Assembly: GCA_026982315.1 (NCBI GenBank)
Contig: JALSHI010000050.1
Coordinates: forward strand, 62,001 to 126,000
Source: Lysobacterales bacterium
GTDB lineage: Bacteria; Pseudomonadota; Gammaproteobacteria; Xanthomonadales; Marinicellaceae
Length of the DNA: 64,000 bases
Direction of reading: 5' to 3'
Every line of letters starts with the position of its first letter. The first letter of the stretch is position 1. Under the pieces are notes generated by a model, which made no database searches, was not told the DNA's origin, and saw only the letters and a program-made list of their open reading frames with translations. The position numbers were made by a program, and so were the translations under genes. This document shows, piece by piece, positions 1 to 8,971 of the stretch.

Positions 1-482
1 TCCGGGTATTCCGGCGTGTGATATTGATAAAGGCTTTCTGCCAGTTCATCACGATAAACCGGCACAGGCTGAGCCGCCAGAAACCGGGGAAAGCTGCAAA
101 TCTCGGCATTATTGGACCATGGCGTGGCCGTGGCCAGGTCGGGATGATTTGCAATGGCCTGATCCACGGCAGAGAGCCAATGCGGCGTGACAATGGCATC
201 CGCATTCAGCAAAACCACATGCCCGTCGGCCTGCTGTAATCCGGTATTGGCCGTAAGCACAAACCCCCGGTTATCCCGATGCTGCTGCAACTCCCAATGA
301 TTACGCGCTGAAAACTGCTGCAGCAAGGGAGCCACGCGGGGATCAGTGGAAGCATCGTCAATCAACAGCACCCGTGCCCGGGCGCTGTGTTTTTCCAGGG
401 CCTGAAGACAGCGGGCCAGCGCCGGAAAACCATTGTAAACCGGCACCACGACAGTGACAGGGGGGGCGGCCTCATGCCTCAT
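1..482 (-). CDS. Family 2 glycosyltransferase, N-terminal part (runs off left edge)
   Basis: Reading the minus strand from an ATG at 482 gives M-R-H-E-A-A followed by the GT-A entry motif VVVPVYNG. It continues with LLIDDASTD, NRGF, VVLLNADAIV and PHWL, which are the nucleotide-sugar binding and N-A-D (DxD-like) landmarks of GT2 enzymes. The frame stays open to base 1, so about 160 residues are visible and the C-terminus is missing. The start overlaps the end of the upstream Wzt-type gene by 11 bases, which implies translational coupling in one operon. From the family and the neighbouring Wzm/Wzt genes, a role in O-antigen or other surface polysaccharide assembly is likely; donor and acceptor sugars cannot be read from sequence. 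Confidence 0.85.
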   Translation of the reverse strand, partial: MRHEAAPPVTVVVPVYNGFPALARCLQALEKHSARARVLLIDDASTDPRVAPLLQQFSARNHWELQQHRDNRGFVLTANTGLQQADGHVVLLNADAIVTPHWLSAVDQAIANHPDLATATPWSNNAEICSFPRFLAAQPVPVYRDELAESLYQYHTPEYP

Positions 483-1692
483 GCGACGTGGAGACCGGTT
501 TGCTTTCGGTTTCTTGCCCGGTGTCGGCGCCCCATTGCACGGGGAGTTTAACCACGCCCAGTTCCCGGGAATGGCCCTGGACCCGTAATTCCATTTCCCA
601 GGTGTCCATCAGGCGGATGCCTTCCGGGTCCATGGCGTGAGTGCGTATGCTGTAAGTGCCCGGCAACAAGGGAATCTCGGGAAAACGCACCTGAAAGCGC
701 CACTGCTGACGATCCAATGGCTGTGGTTTGACATCGAACAGTTCGGACAAGGTGCCATAGACCGGCACCCCATCACTGCGAACAATACCCAGCGCCAGCC
801 CGGGAGGCCGATCATCAGGCGACCAGCAGACCACGGAAATATCAAGATTTTCGTGACTGAGGATACGGTCAACAGGCCTGCCATTTTGCAACAGCTGCAT
901 TGCCTTGATGTGATAATTGCTTTTGTCTGCCTGATTAACGTGCTGGTTTTGCTTGTCCATCACATTATGCTCATCTTCATAAGCCTGAGCCACCTGGTAC
1001 ACATCACCATGCTGTTTGACCCGGCCGTTTTCCAGCCAAAGCGCGGTTTTGCAGAGCTTTTTAACATGGTACATGCTGTGGGAAACCAGCATCAAGGTGC
1101 CGCCGCCGGTCAGGTATTCATCAATCCACTGGGTGCATTTTCTCTGAAAATTTTGATCGCCAACGGCCAGTATCTCATCGGTAATCAGCAACTCCGGCCG
1201 CGTTACGGTCACCACCGAAAAACCCAACCGCACCACCATGCCCGAAGAATAATGTTTAACCGGCTCGTCAATATAATCTCCAATATCGGCAAACTCGATC
1301 ATCTGATCCAGCTTGTCCTGGATGTTTTTTTTGTCCAACCCCGCCAGCGCCGCTGCCATTTTCAGGTTTTCTCGCCCTGTGTATTCCGGATGAAAACCGG
1401 AACCCAGCTCAAGCAAAGCGCCGATTTTTCCGTTGACAGTTACCTGCCCTGTGGTGGGCTGAATCATGCCGGAAATGATTTTCAGCAAAGTGCTTTTGCC
1501 CGCGCCATTCTTGCCAATAATTGCCAGAGACTCGCCCGGGTAAATCTCGAAATTAATATCCCTTAAAATCTCGCTGCCTTCTGTCAATGGCCGGGAGCGA
1601 AGCAGCGACACCATGGCGCGCAGGCGACTACCCGCCGTACTGGTTTTCGGATAAATTTTGCTGACACCGCTGACCTTGACCAGGGGACGCAT
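472..1692 (-). CDS. wzt: Polysaccharide ABC transporter ATP-binding protein with Wzt-type C-terminal domain
   Basis: This 406-residue protein has a Walker A motif GKNGAGKST at about residues 60-68, a degenerate ABC signature (YSSGMVVRLGF, 149-158), Walker B LLITDE near 168-173 and an H-loop VSHS near 205. Residues from about 255 form an extra C-terminal domain typical of Wzt proteins that bind the nonreducing end of O-polysaccharides and couple chain termination to export. The start codon overlaps the stop of the permease gene by one base (TAATG), and the downstream glycosyltransferase overlaps this gene by 11 bases. The pair should energise export of a lipid-linked glycan across the inner membrane. 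Which glycan is exported is unknown. Confidence 0.9.
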   Translation of the reverse strand: MRPLVKVSGVSKIYPKTSTAGSRLRAMVSLLRSRPLTEGSEILRDINFEIYPGESLAIIGKNGAGKSTLLKIISGMIQPTTGQVTVNGKIGALLELGSGFHPEYTGRENLKMAAALAGLDKKNIQDKLDQMIEFADIGDYIDEPVKHYSSGMVVRLGFSVVTVTRPELLITDEILAVGDQNFQRKCTQWIDEYLTGGGTLMLVSHSMYHVKKLCKTALWLENGRVKQHGDVYQVAQAYEDEHNVMDKQNQHVNQADKSNYHIKAMQLLQNGRPVDRILSHENLDISVVCWSPDDRPPGLALGIVRSDGVPVYGTLSELFDVKPQPLDRQQWRFQVRFPEIPLLPGTYSIRTHAMDPEGIRLMDTWEMELRVQGHSRELGVVKLPVQWGADTGQETESKPVSTSHEA

Positions 1693-2471
1693 TAAATAAA
1701 ATCCTCAAAACGGGTGGATAAGCGGTTGAACACCCTAAGGCTCATCCATAACAGCCCCACCGCAAACAAACCTGAACTCAGTAAGGACAACCAGGGTAGA
1801 TTGGTGCCAAACAGCAAAGCCTGATGAATAAAGTCAATCGCAGGATAAACCGGGTTCAGGAAAAGCCATTGACGCACGGTTTCCGGCAGCAAGGACTTGG
1901 AATAAATGACGGGTGTGGCAAAAAACCACAGCATCAAAACCGAGGCCATGATTTGCGCCGTATCTCTCAGGTAAACCTGAACAGCGGCCAGCAAGAAGCC
2001 GAAGCCCAACGCTAACAGATACAAAATCATCAGGGCGGGCACAATAAGCGGCAGCATCTCAAAATGCAGCGGTTTGCCCCATAGCGCCAGTGCTATCAGC
2101 ACCACAATGTAGCCAAGCATGTGCAAAATGAAAGAGGCCGTAATGGTGGCGGCCACCGGCAGGCGCAAATCCAGTTTGACCTTGCCAAGCAGGGATTTTT
2201 TGTCAATGACTGCGGTGGTGCTTCGCAGCAAGGATTCAGCAAATGCCGTCCAGGGCCAGAAGCCAATGGCCAGATAAACCGCAAAGCCCAAATGGGCCGC
2301 CTCGGGTATGCGCGCTTTGAAGATGTTTTCAAAGACAAAACTGTAAATGACAAGGGTGATCAGGGGCTGGATAAACACCCAGGCCAGCCCCATCACATTA
2401 CCCAGATAGCGGTCGGTCATCTCCCGCTTGAGGAAGTAGGAAAACATGGCGCCTATTTTACTGGTTTCCAT
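1692..2471 (-). CDS. wzm: Polysaccharide ABC transporter permease (ABC-2 family)
   Basis: The 259-residue integral membrane protein has about six hydrophobic segments and the ABC-2 polysaccharide export pattern: an early LKREMTDRYLGNVMGLAWVF segment, then hydrophobic spans around 30-50, 65-85, 105-130, 140-165, 175-195 and 225-245. It ends one base into the Wzt start codon, so the two transporter halves are co-translated. By family it forms the channel through which a lipid-linked O-antigen or similar glycan is moved to the periplasmic face. It is the first gene of the polysaccharide group visible here; the next upstream gene is the PPIase, 47 bases away, on the same strand. Confidence 0.9.
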   Translation of the reverse strand: METSKIGAMFSYFLKREMTDRYLGNVMGLAWVFIQPLITLVIYSFVFENIFKARIPEAAHLGFAVYLAIGFWPWTAFAESLLRSTTAVIDKKSLLGKVKLDLRLPVAATITASFILHMLGYIVVLIALALWGKPLHFEMLPLIVPALMILYLLALGFGFLLAAVQVYLRDTAQIMASVLMLWFFATPVIYSKSLLPETVRQWLFLNPVYPAIDFIHQALLFGTNLPWLSLLSSGLFAVGLLWMSLRVFNRLSTRFEDFI

Positions 2472-2518
2472 CCCTCATGCGACAGGAAAAACCGCTTTTA
2501 CAAGGGATAAGCGCTTGG

Positions 2519-3490
2519 CTATTTTTGACCAGGCCGCTTGACCACGCCATAGCGAGTCCGCAAGGAAGCAACAGCCTCCTTGTCAACAGTGATTTCCTTG
2601 CTGTCAAGCTTGCGTTTGAGTTGTGTCAGCTTTTCATCGGCCAGGCCAGCGCGAACCGCTTCTTTCAGGTCTTCCTTAATGAACTCAAAATCCGCCGGCT
2701 GGGCAGGATAAATGTCTTCCAACCAGATGATGTGATAACCACTGCGGGTTTCAACCACTTCCGGCACCAGCCCGGGCTTTTGCATGGAAAATACCGCTAC
2801 ATCAAAGGCCGGCTCTGTGGTGCCTTTTTCAATGGCAGGTAGCCGCCCACCTTTGGCCGCAGAGCCCTTGTCGTCTGAATACTGGCGGGCCAGGTCCTCA
2901 AACTGTTCGGGGTGTTGCTCAATCTGTTGCAGTAGTTCCTCGGCTTTGGCGCGGATCTGGGCATCAAAAGCCCGGTTGTGGCGAAGCAGAATGTGCTTGA
3001 CCTTGCGCTTTTCCGGCGTCATGTAATCGGCCTTGTTGACCAGGTAATTTTCATAAGCCAGCGCTTCCAGGGTCTTGTCATCAATCTGACTGGACGCCCG
3101 CTTGACCATGGCCTGACTCAAAACCAGGTTGGTTTTATAGCGGATAATATTGGCAATTCTTGGGTCTTTATCCACCCCTTCCTCACGCGCCCTGGTGGCC
3201 AGTATCTTCGCCATCCACAGGTCAATCAGGGTTTTTTCAATGCGTTTTGGACTGTCAAAAAAACCAATGCGATCCTTTTTGGGGATGGACTCTGCGAACG
3301 CATCCACATCCGCCATGGTCAACTGCACCACGCCATTGTCCATAATCACTTCTTTTTCAGCCGCGCGCACCTCCTCGGGCGTAACCGCCTGGGCCAGAAG
3401 CTCGCTACTGAATAAAAACGCGATACAGAAAAAGGCCAGGGCGCGAAGCCCTGGCGTAATAACAATGTTCATTTTTTTGTTTGTTGTCAT
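2519..3490 (-). CDS. Exported parvulin-type peptidyl-prolyl cis-trans isomerase
   Basis: The ATG at 3490 is preferred over one 42 bases upstream because it overlaps the stop of the preceding gene as ATGA. It gives 323 residues with an N-terminal hydrophobic signal (cleavage likely after LLAQA). A SurA-like helical region with an N-terminal Val-Asp-Phe-type segment precedes a parvulin domain from about residue 160, marked by RKVKHILLRH, ARQYSDD, GGRLPAIEKG, PEVVETRSGYHIIWLED. Parvulins of this kind assist folding of exported or outer membrane proteins in the periplasm. Coupling to an exported Ig-like protein suggests that protein, or others secreted by the nearby type II system, as clients; this is inference. 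Confidence 0.85.
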   Translation of the reverse strand: MTTNKKMNIVITPGLRALAFFCIAFLFSSELLAQAVTPEEVRAAEKEVIMDNGVVQLTMADVDAFAESIPKKDRIGFFDSPKRIEKTLIDLWMAKILATRAREEGVDKDPRIANIIRYKTNLVLSQAMVKRASSQIDDKTLEALAYENYLVNKADYMTPEKRKVKHILLRHNRAFDAQIRAKAEELLQQIEQHPEQFEDLARQYSDDKGSAAKGGRLPAIEKGTTEPAFDVAVFSMQKPGLVPEVVETRSGYHIIWLEDIYPAQPADFEFIKEDLKEAVRAGLADEKLTQLKRKLDSKEITVDKEAVASLRTRYGVVKRPGQK

Positions 3491-4467
3491 TGGGATCTCT
3501 GGAACAAAGCGGAACAAAATGCTGATGAACACGCATTCGTATAAGTTGTATTATCGCTGGAAACACTCCCGTGAGCAATATTCAGATAGTAAGTCACCCC
3601 CGGGGTCAGCTTGCAGAAACCAGCCTGACTTGTTTCAGACCAGCGCAACGTGGGTGATGCTCCGCTTCTCTGACAAAAGGCCACGTCCGGATCTGTCGTA
3701 TCACGGGTAAAGTCACCAGGACACTGGCTGATCTTCACAACATATCCGGCACTCGGGCCTTGCGCAGGGCTGCCTGCTTCAAAGAAATGCGCGCCAGAGC
3801 CTGTTCCCGCGACAAACGACAGCGCAGTGTACTGGTTGCTGGGAATTGACCAGAAGGATTTTTCATTGATTGTCCCAGGCCAAGCCTCGTTAGTTAGCTG
3901 GGCATAAGCCGTGTAGCTTGTGTCCCGAGTCAAGCCAAAAGTCGGAATACTGTTGCAAAAAGCTGGCACACTGGGGTCGGTGACCGTCACCACAGACGAG
4001 TCGGAAGCCGATCCGTCATTATTGGTACAACTGATGGTGTAGGTGTAAGTGCCTGCGGCTGTGGGCGTCACAGTTTGAGAGCCGCTAAGCGCGGCCGTAC
4101 CTGTGCCCCAATCACCGCTTTTGCTGCATGAAACGGCATTGGTGGAGGTCCAGGAAATCGTCTGGCTGCTCCCCAGGTTAATGGTGGCGGTCGCTGGTGT
4201 TACCGTCACCGTGGGCGGCACCGGTGTGGTGCTGCCGCAAGCATCCGGATCAGTCACCTGGGCGATGATATTACCGGTGGTGCTGTCTATCACCACCGGG
4301 GCGGCGTTGTCCAGTGTAAACCGGCAGCGCTCAATGACGGCGGAGCCGTCGTTGTAATTGACTATCAATTCTTCCGCCCAGGAGACCAGGGAAAACGTTG
4401 ACATCAGAAGGACAAAAGACCAACGAAATGTGGCGGTAAAAGTGTGTGTAAGCTGTGACTGCATCAT
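3487..4467 (-). CDS. Exported protein with an Ig/PKD-like domain, function unknown
   Basis: About 326 residues. The ATG at 4467 is chosen over an upstream GTG because a GGA-type SD element sits about eight bases before it. A signal sequence ends near SLVSWA. A single Ig-like domain at about residues 85-150 carries the pattern INLGSSQTISWTS...GTYTYTISC, common in bacterial surface and secreted proteins. The C-terminal half is Cys-rich and I do not recognise it. The stop overlaps the PPIase start by four bases. The protein is predicted to leave the cytoplasm via Sec; whether it is a type II substrate cannot be seen. No catalytic motif is apparent. Confidence 0.75.
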   Translation of the reverse strand: MMQSQLTHTFTATFRWSFVLLMSTFSLVSWAEELIVNYNDGSAVIERCRFTLDNAAPVVIDSTTGNIIAQVTDPDACGSTTPVPPTVTVTPATATINLGSSQTISWTSTNAVSCSKSGDWGTGTAALSGSQTVTPTAAGTYTYTISCTNNDGSASDSSVVTVTDPSVPAFCNSIPTFGLTRDTSYTAYAQLTNEAWPGTINEKSFWSIPSNQYTALSFVAGTGSGAHFFEAGSPAQGPSAGYVVKISQCPGDFTRDTTDPDVAFCQRSGASPTLRWSETSQAGFCKLTPGVTYYLNIAHGSVSSDNTTYTNACSSAFCSALFQRSQ

Positions 4468-4563
4468 TAGGAATTCCACGGGTTAGTTCGTTAACCTGAA
4501 ATTATAGGGCCTTGGCGTTAAGAATGCGTAAAAAGATAAGCAATTATAGGCGAAAGCCAGATA

Positions 4564-4597
4564 TAAAAAAAGCGGAGCCCACAGGGCCCCGCTTTTT
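4564..4597 (-). terminator. Rho-independent terminator after the 472-residue exported protein
   Basis: Bases 4571-4580 and 4584-4593 form a 10-bp stem (one G-T pair) with a 3-base loop. On the minus strand it is followed by seven T residues. A short T run on the other side may give some bidirectional activity. Confidence 0.85.
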
Positions 4598-4620
4598 AAC
4601 GCAGATTAACGCTCTGAGAA

Positions 4621-6039
4621 TTACAGAGAGTTAACTACAGTGCGGTACTTGTGCTGGAACAGACCGGCGTAGTTAGCCAGTGTGCCGCCACCCAAGTTAC
4701 CGTTTACATAACGCTGAACCGCAAAGCCAGTCACTGGCAGACCCAGATATTGCTGAGTGATTGCACCGTCAGTGAAAGTCTTGGTTTGCGCGAATGACAG
4801 CTCAACCCAACCAGCGTCAAAGCCAGCGCCCAATGTATACCAGTAGTTATGGTTGGAACCCAGGATATTGCTGGGGCCAGCTGGTGCATCGTCATGCGTG
4901 AAGCTCAGGACGTTAGCTTCCCAGCAGAACACTGGTACTTGTGGCTGATCTGGCGGTGGCAACGGAGAAACCGGAGTGGTTCCTGGCGGCTGATTTGGCT
5001 CGCCTTCTTCGCGATCCCAGTAACGGGTGCCAAAAGGTTCGCAAGCGCCATTCTCACCAAAATTAGTTGTGAAAGGCGCAATAGGACCAGGATTGACATA
5101 AAAACGCTTGGTGGGGAAAGTCACAACCCACTCGGTATCGGCGTTAATGGCCGCTTCCACAGTGTACTCGTTGTAAATGCGGTCGTGCATGAACAGCGCG
5201 GAAACAGGGTCGGCGCTATTCGCGTCGGGATCCAGGTTAACCAGCCAGTTAGTCGTGACAACAGTACCATTGACAATCACTGTGCTAACCGGAGGGTTGG
5301 CCTGCGCCAAGGAAGGAATCAAGTCTCCAGGACTGGAGTGGTTAACGAGGTCTGTAAAATCTTCCAGGGCAACGGCGTCATAACCCACATCCACGCCTTC
5401 TGGCACATTAATCAATGATGCAGTACCAAACAGACCGCCTGACGGTTGACCCAGAACAGAGTCTGCAAGGGGTTGATCCAGCGCCCAGGCACCAGTACCG
5501 CTGGCCCAATTGGCTGAAACGGTGGCGCAACCCGGCGGCGTACCAGCCACGTGAGTCACGTTGCCGATGGTAACAGGATCCACGATTGGACCCATTTCGA
5601 TGATTTCGAAGTGGCCTTCAAACTTACGCACGCCGTCTTCGCCGACCGCATCACCTTGATACTGGTAAGGCAGGAATACCTGGCCAGAAATGTTGCTTGG
5701 CGCAGTACAGGAGGTGTCGTTGGTGATCAGCTGTACGTCAGTTCCGCTTTTCACCAGTACTGCTGTCCACACGTCATAGGCAGACAGGTACAAGTTGAAG
5801 TCGAGAACCTCCTGTGTGTTTTTACCTTCCATAAAGCGGACTTTGACCGCCTTGGCCTGGTCGGTGGTGTTGACCACTGTCATAATGGTGTTGTAACCAT
5901 TGTTGACGGTGTAATACGGATAGATCAGAACCTGACCCAAGCCGTCGTTGTTAATGTCTACAGCATTGGAGATGCTGGCCACGCCGGCAACGCCAGCAAG
6001 ACCGGCAATCACTGCCGTTGTCAGATTGTTTCTTTTCAT
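4621..6039 (-). CDS. Large exported protein of unknown function
   Basis: This 472-residue protein starts at an ATG preceded by a strong AGGAG element six to seven bases away. It has a signal peptide (MKRNNLTTAVIAGLAGVAG..., cleavage near SNA). The mature part begins with a D-I-N-N-D-G segment followed by VLIYPYYTVNNGYNT, and contains a Pro-rich stretch at about residues 345-370. No enzyme motif is seen. It is a monocistronic unit with its own promoter, a 5' UTR hairpin and a strong terminator, which suggests high expression. It lies just beyond the type II secretion operon, so a secreted or surface role is plausible. I do not recognise the family with confidence. Confidence 0.8.
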   Translation of the reverse strand: MKRNNLTTAVIAGLAGVAGVASISNAVDINNDGLGQVLIYPYYTVNNGYNTIMTVVNTTDQAKAVKVRFMEGKNTQEVLDFNLYLSAYDVWTAVLVKSGTDVQLITNDTSCTAPSNISGQVFLPYQYQGDAVGEDGVRKFEGHFEIIEMGPIVDPVTIGNVTHVAGTPPGCATVSANWASGTGAWALDQPLADSVLGQPSGGLFGTASLINVPEGVDVGYDAVALEDFTDLVNHSSPGDLIPSLAQANPPVSTVIVNGTVVTTNWLVNLDPDANSADPVSALFMHDRIYNEYTVEAAINADTEWVVTFPTKRFYVNPGPIAPFTTNFGENGACEPFGTRYWDREEGEPNQPPGTTPVSPLPPPDQPQVPVFCWEANVLSFTHDDAPAGPSNILGSNHNYWYTLGAGFDAGWVELSFAQTKTFTDGAITQQYLGLPVTGFAVQRYVNGNLGGGTLANYAGLFQHKYRTVVNSL

Positions 6040-6077
6040 TTTTAACTCCTAGTTAACTACAGGGCTACTACACAGAA

Positions 6078-6105
6078 AACCGCCAGTTCCGCTCTCAAGG
6101 CGGTT
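6078..6105 (-). other. Hairpin in the 5' UTR of the 472-residue exported protein
   Basis: A 7-bp inverted repeat (AACCGCC / GGCGGTT) with a 14-base loop lies between the candidate promoter and the start codon, about 40 bases before the ATG. It could stabilise the mRNA or act as a weak attenuator, since Ts follow on the transcribed strand. Confidence 0.5.
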
Positions 6106-6110
6106 GGCGT

Positions 6111-6138
6111 ATTTAATAGCACGTAAATAATACGACAA
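6111..6138 (-). promoter_or_regulatory. Candidate sigma-70 promoter of the 472-residue exported protein
   Basis: On the minus strand TTGTCG (6138-6133) and TTAAAT (6116-6111) are separated by 16 bases. Each matches four of six consensus positions. The predicted transcript has a leader of about 65 bases carrying the hairpin at 6078-6105. Confidence 0.45.
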
Positions 6139-6219
6139 GTTTTTTCACCGGGCAAGCCTTTATTGTCTCTTCTCGGCTTTATTTACGCGCCATTGACCAA
6201 GGATATTACCCTCCGGTGG

Positions 6220-6705
6220 CTATTTAAGCAACTTTTGTTTGAGACCCGGTTGCACGTAATACCATTTGTTTTTCAGCTTGACCCACTTTTCCTGCAGTTC
6301 GGTTGATGCTGTCACATCACCCACCATGGGCTTGGGGGAGTGGTACACATAGTCCACCTTGACGGCCACATCACAGCTCAGGCCGTCCTCATCACAATCC
6401 ACCGCCAGCACCGTGCCGCCTTTCCAGTCTACTCGCTTTTGGCGCATGCGCAGGGCAAAGGCTTCCTTGTCTTCAAAACGCTTATGGCCTGGCGTAAAAA
6501 AGGCCCAAGCCTTGTCATATTCACTGGCGCTCAAGTAGGCCCAGCGCTGCTCTGCCCTGTGCGCCACCTTGGTTTCTTCGGCATTCCCGCCATAGGCCGA
6601 TTTGACCTTGCCGGTGCTGCCACATGCGCTTAATAGCAGTCCAGCGGCCACCAATGCCAGCCATGGCAGAAAGGATGCTGCGTTTTTTTTGCAGAAAGAT
6701 TGCAT
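6220..6705 (-). CDS. Small lipoprotein downstream of the secretin gene
   Basis: The 161-residue product has a lipoprotein signal with lipobox LLSAC (Cys near residue 28), so it should be lipidated and membrane anchored. The remainder (AEQRWAYLSASEYDKAW... and WVKLKNKWYYVQP) resembles an NTF2-like fold, as seen in many small periplasmic lipoproteins; this is a pattern judgement only. It begins 55 bases after gspD on the same strand with an AGGA SD element and no obvious terminator between, so it may be the last gene of the type II secretion operon. A pilotin-like or accessory role is possible, but it does not resemble GspS that I can tell. Confidence 0.7.
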   Translation of the reverse strand: MQSFCKKNAASFLPWLALVAAGLLLSACGSTGKVKSAYGGNAEETKVAHRAEQRWAYLSASEYDKAWAFFTPGHKRFEDKEAFALRMRQKRVDWKGGTVLAVDCDEDGLSCDVAVKVDYVYHSPKPMVGDVTASTELQEKWVKLKNKWYYVQPGLKQKLLK

Positions 6706-6760
6706 AGTTTTTCCTCGTATTTTTATGAATTAAAGTGTGATGACTACTGTCCAGACTGTA

Positions 6761-8971
6761 TCAGTTCGACTTATTGCGACCTTCATCCAGCCGGTTCTGT
6801 CGACGCATTTCCTTAAGTCGCAGCGGTTTCAGTCCCAAAAACTGCTTGCTATATTCCCGTGTCAATTCGCGGCTTTCATCCCGATTACGCACCACTGTTG
6901 GCGTCAAAAGCAGAATCAGCTCAGTGCGGTTTTTGCTGCGGGATTTGCCGCCAAACAAGCCGCCTACCAGCGGCAAACGACTTAATCCCGGGGTGCCACC
7001 ACTGCTTTTGCCGGTATTTTCCGAAATCAGACCACCCATGACGATGGTTTCCCCACTGCGTACAGCCACTTCTGACACCATTTGTTTTTTATTGATGGGC
7101 AAATTGGCCTGGCCTTCAATTTTTGCTCCCGGAGAGCTGACCTCCTGGGTAATTTCCAGGTACACCAGCCCGCCCGGGTTGACCCTGGGCGTCACTTCCA
7201 GAATGACACCGGTGGATTTGTACTGCACGTAGTTACTCACCGTACCGCCGGTGCCGATGGTATTGCCGGAAATCACCGGAATTTCCTCACCCACATTGAT
7301 GGTGGCGGTTTTGTTATTGAGCACCATCACTGAAGGAGTCGACAACACTGTGGAGTGGCTGAGTATGTCACTGCCACTCAATTTGGCCAATATTTCACCA
7401 CCCTGGAAAGTGTAGCCAAATGCATTGCCGATGGAAGCGCCGGCGGTACGCAAGTTGCTGAAACTGGCCGAACCGGTGCCACCGCCTTCAGGAACATGCT
7501 GTCCGAAATACCACTGCAAACCATATTGCAGTTCGTCTTTCAGTGTGACTTCCAGTATCTTGGCCTCTATTAACACCTGCAATGGTTCGGTGTCCAGTTT
7601 CTTGATGGCCGAAAGAATCGCTTCGTAAGCCTGGGCGCTGGCGCTGATGAGCAGCTGGTTGCTTTCTTCAATCGCGGTAATGCGCACGTCACCATTAAAA
7701 AGCGTGGCGCCGCCTGTGCCTCCACGGGCCGGCTGATTGCGGCGCTGGCGGGCATTGTTTGCTTGACGTGCTGTTTTGTTGCGAGGCTGTGCGCCCAGGT
7801 TGCGCCCCGTCAGGCCTGGGGCCACCTGGCCACCGGATTGCTTGCGATTTTGCCGCGAGCCGCCACTGCCGTTACCGAAGATATCATTCAGGTAACCGGC
7901 CAAATCCGCGGCTTTGATGTTTTTGACATCATAGACGTACAGATTGGCCGCGGCATCCGAGCCGGTGCGATCCAGTCTTTTCACCCAGTCCCTGGCCTTG
8001 TACAGATAATCTGGCTGAGGCGTAATCACCATGACGGCATTCAATCGCTCGATGGGCATAAAGCGGAACATGCCCGCCAAGGGGTTATCCGCGCCCTCAC
8101 CAAACAGGACTTCCAGTTCCTGGGCAATTTGCGTGGCTTCCACTTTTTCCAGCGGAAAAATGCCCACTGACATGCCTTTAATCCAGTCCACGTCGAAAGT
8201 TTCAATGGTGCGCAGGTAGTTGTTCAATTCCTGCCGGGTGCCTGCCAGCACAAGCAGGCGGCGCGCATTATCCGCTTTCAAAATGGCCTTGTCCCGGGCA
8301 TAGGGTTTGAGGATCTTCTCCATTTCCGCAGGGGCAATGTACTTGAGCGGCACAGCCAGAACGCTATAACCCTTAGCACCATCAAGCGCGCCAACCCGCG
8401 GAGTCAGGTTACCGGCGACGGCCTTGGGTTTGGGCACCACCTGCCAGGCGTCGTCAACCCAGATCAACGCCGCATTATTCCAGCTCAGCAGCATTTCCAG
8501 AATGGGTAATACCTGATCTTTGCTGATGGGTCTGGCAGTGGCGAAGGTGACCTTGCCTTTCACCCCCGGGGCAATGATGTAATTTTCCTTGAGGATTTTC
8601 CCCAGTATCAGGTGCACGATCTGCTGCAGGTCTTCACCTTCAAAATTGAAGGTGATTTCCCCTCGCTTGCTCACCGTGCGTTGATGCCGGTTGGCGGCAG
8701 CCTGATTGACAAACTCGCCCGTGCCCACTTCAATTTCGGGTCTGATGGCCTCGGCTTCCTCGCCAGAGCTACTGACCAGCGTGCCATTTTCTGTTGGTTG
8801 CTTTTTGATGTGCGACAAATAATCCCGTCCCAGCACCCAGTCTGCCTCATCATGGGCCGGTCTTGGCCGGGGTGCATTGGCACAGGCACCCACAGCCAGC
8901 GCAAGTAATACCAGTAAAGTGGATCGCATCACGCGGATTCTCCCTGAATATAATGGGTTGATAGTCTTCAT
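6761..8971 (-). CDS. gspD: Type II secretion secretin GspD (lipidated)
   Basis: This 736-residue outer membrane secretin has an N-terminal lipobox-like LLALAVGAC, as in the Xanthomonas XpsD lipoprotein. N-terminal N0/N1/N2/N3 domains run to about residue 430 (FNFEGEDLQQIVHLILG, YSVLAVPLKYIAPAEMEKIL, MSVGIFPLEKVEATQIAQ). The N3 region contains a long Gly/Arg/Asn/Gln-rich insert at about 365-430. The C-terminal secretin domain carries VLSTPSVMVLNNKTATINVGEEIPV and VAVRSGETIVMGGLI. It forms the multimeric exit pore. Its start overlaps the preceding GspN/GspC gene by four bases (ATGA). Lipidation could let it reach the outer membrane without a dedicated pilotin. Confidence 0.95.
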   Translation of the reverse strand: MKTINPLYSGRIRVMRSTLLVLLALAVGACANAPRPRPAHDEADWVLGRDYLSHIKKQPTENGTLVSSSGEEAEAIRPEIEVGTGEFVNQAAANRHQRTVSKRGEITFNFEGEDLQQIVHLILGKILKENYIIAPGVKGKVTFATARPISKDQVLPILEMLLSWNNAALIWVDDAWQVVPKPKAVAGNLTPRVGALDGAKGYSVLAVPLKYIAPAEMEKILKPYARDKAILKADNARRLLVLAGTRQELNNYLRTIETFDVDWIKGMSVGIFPLEKVEATQIAQELEVLFGEGADNPLAGMFRFMPIERLNAVMVITPQPDYLYKARDWVKRLDRTGSDAAANLYVYDVKNIKAADLAGYLNDIFGNGSGGSRQNRKQSGGQVAPGLTGRNLGAQPRNKTARQANNARQRRNQPARGGTGGATLFNGDVRITAIEESNQLLISASAQAYEAILSAIKKLDTEPLQVLIEAKILEVTLKDELQYGLQWYFGQHVPEGGGTGSASFSNLRTAGASIGNAFGYTFQGGEILAKLSGSDILSHSTVLSTPSVMVLNNKTATINVGEEIPVISGNTIGTGGTVSNYVQYKSTGVILEVTPRVNPGGLVYLEITQEVSSPGAKIEGQANLPINKKQMVSEVAVRSGETIVMGGLISENTGKSSGGTPGLSRLPLVGGLFGGKSRSKNRTELILLLTPTVVRNRDESRELTREYSKQFLGLKPLRLKEMRRQNRLDEGRNKSN

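Noticed and set aside
637-1566. 309-codon open frame opposite the wzt gene
   Set aside because: Antisense shadow of a well-supported ABC ATPase; composition is atypical and there is no RBS or family.
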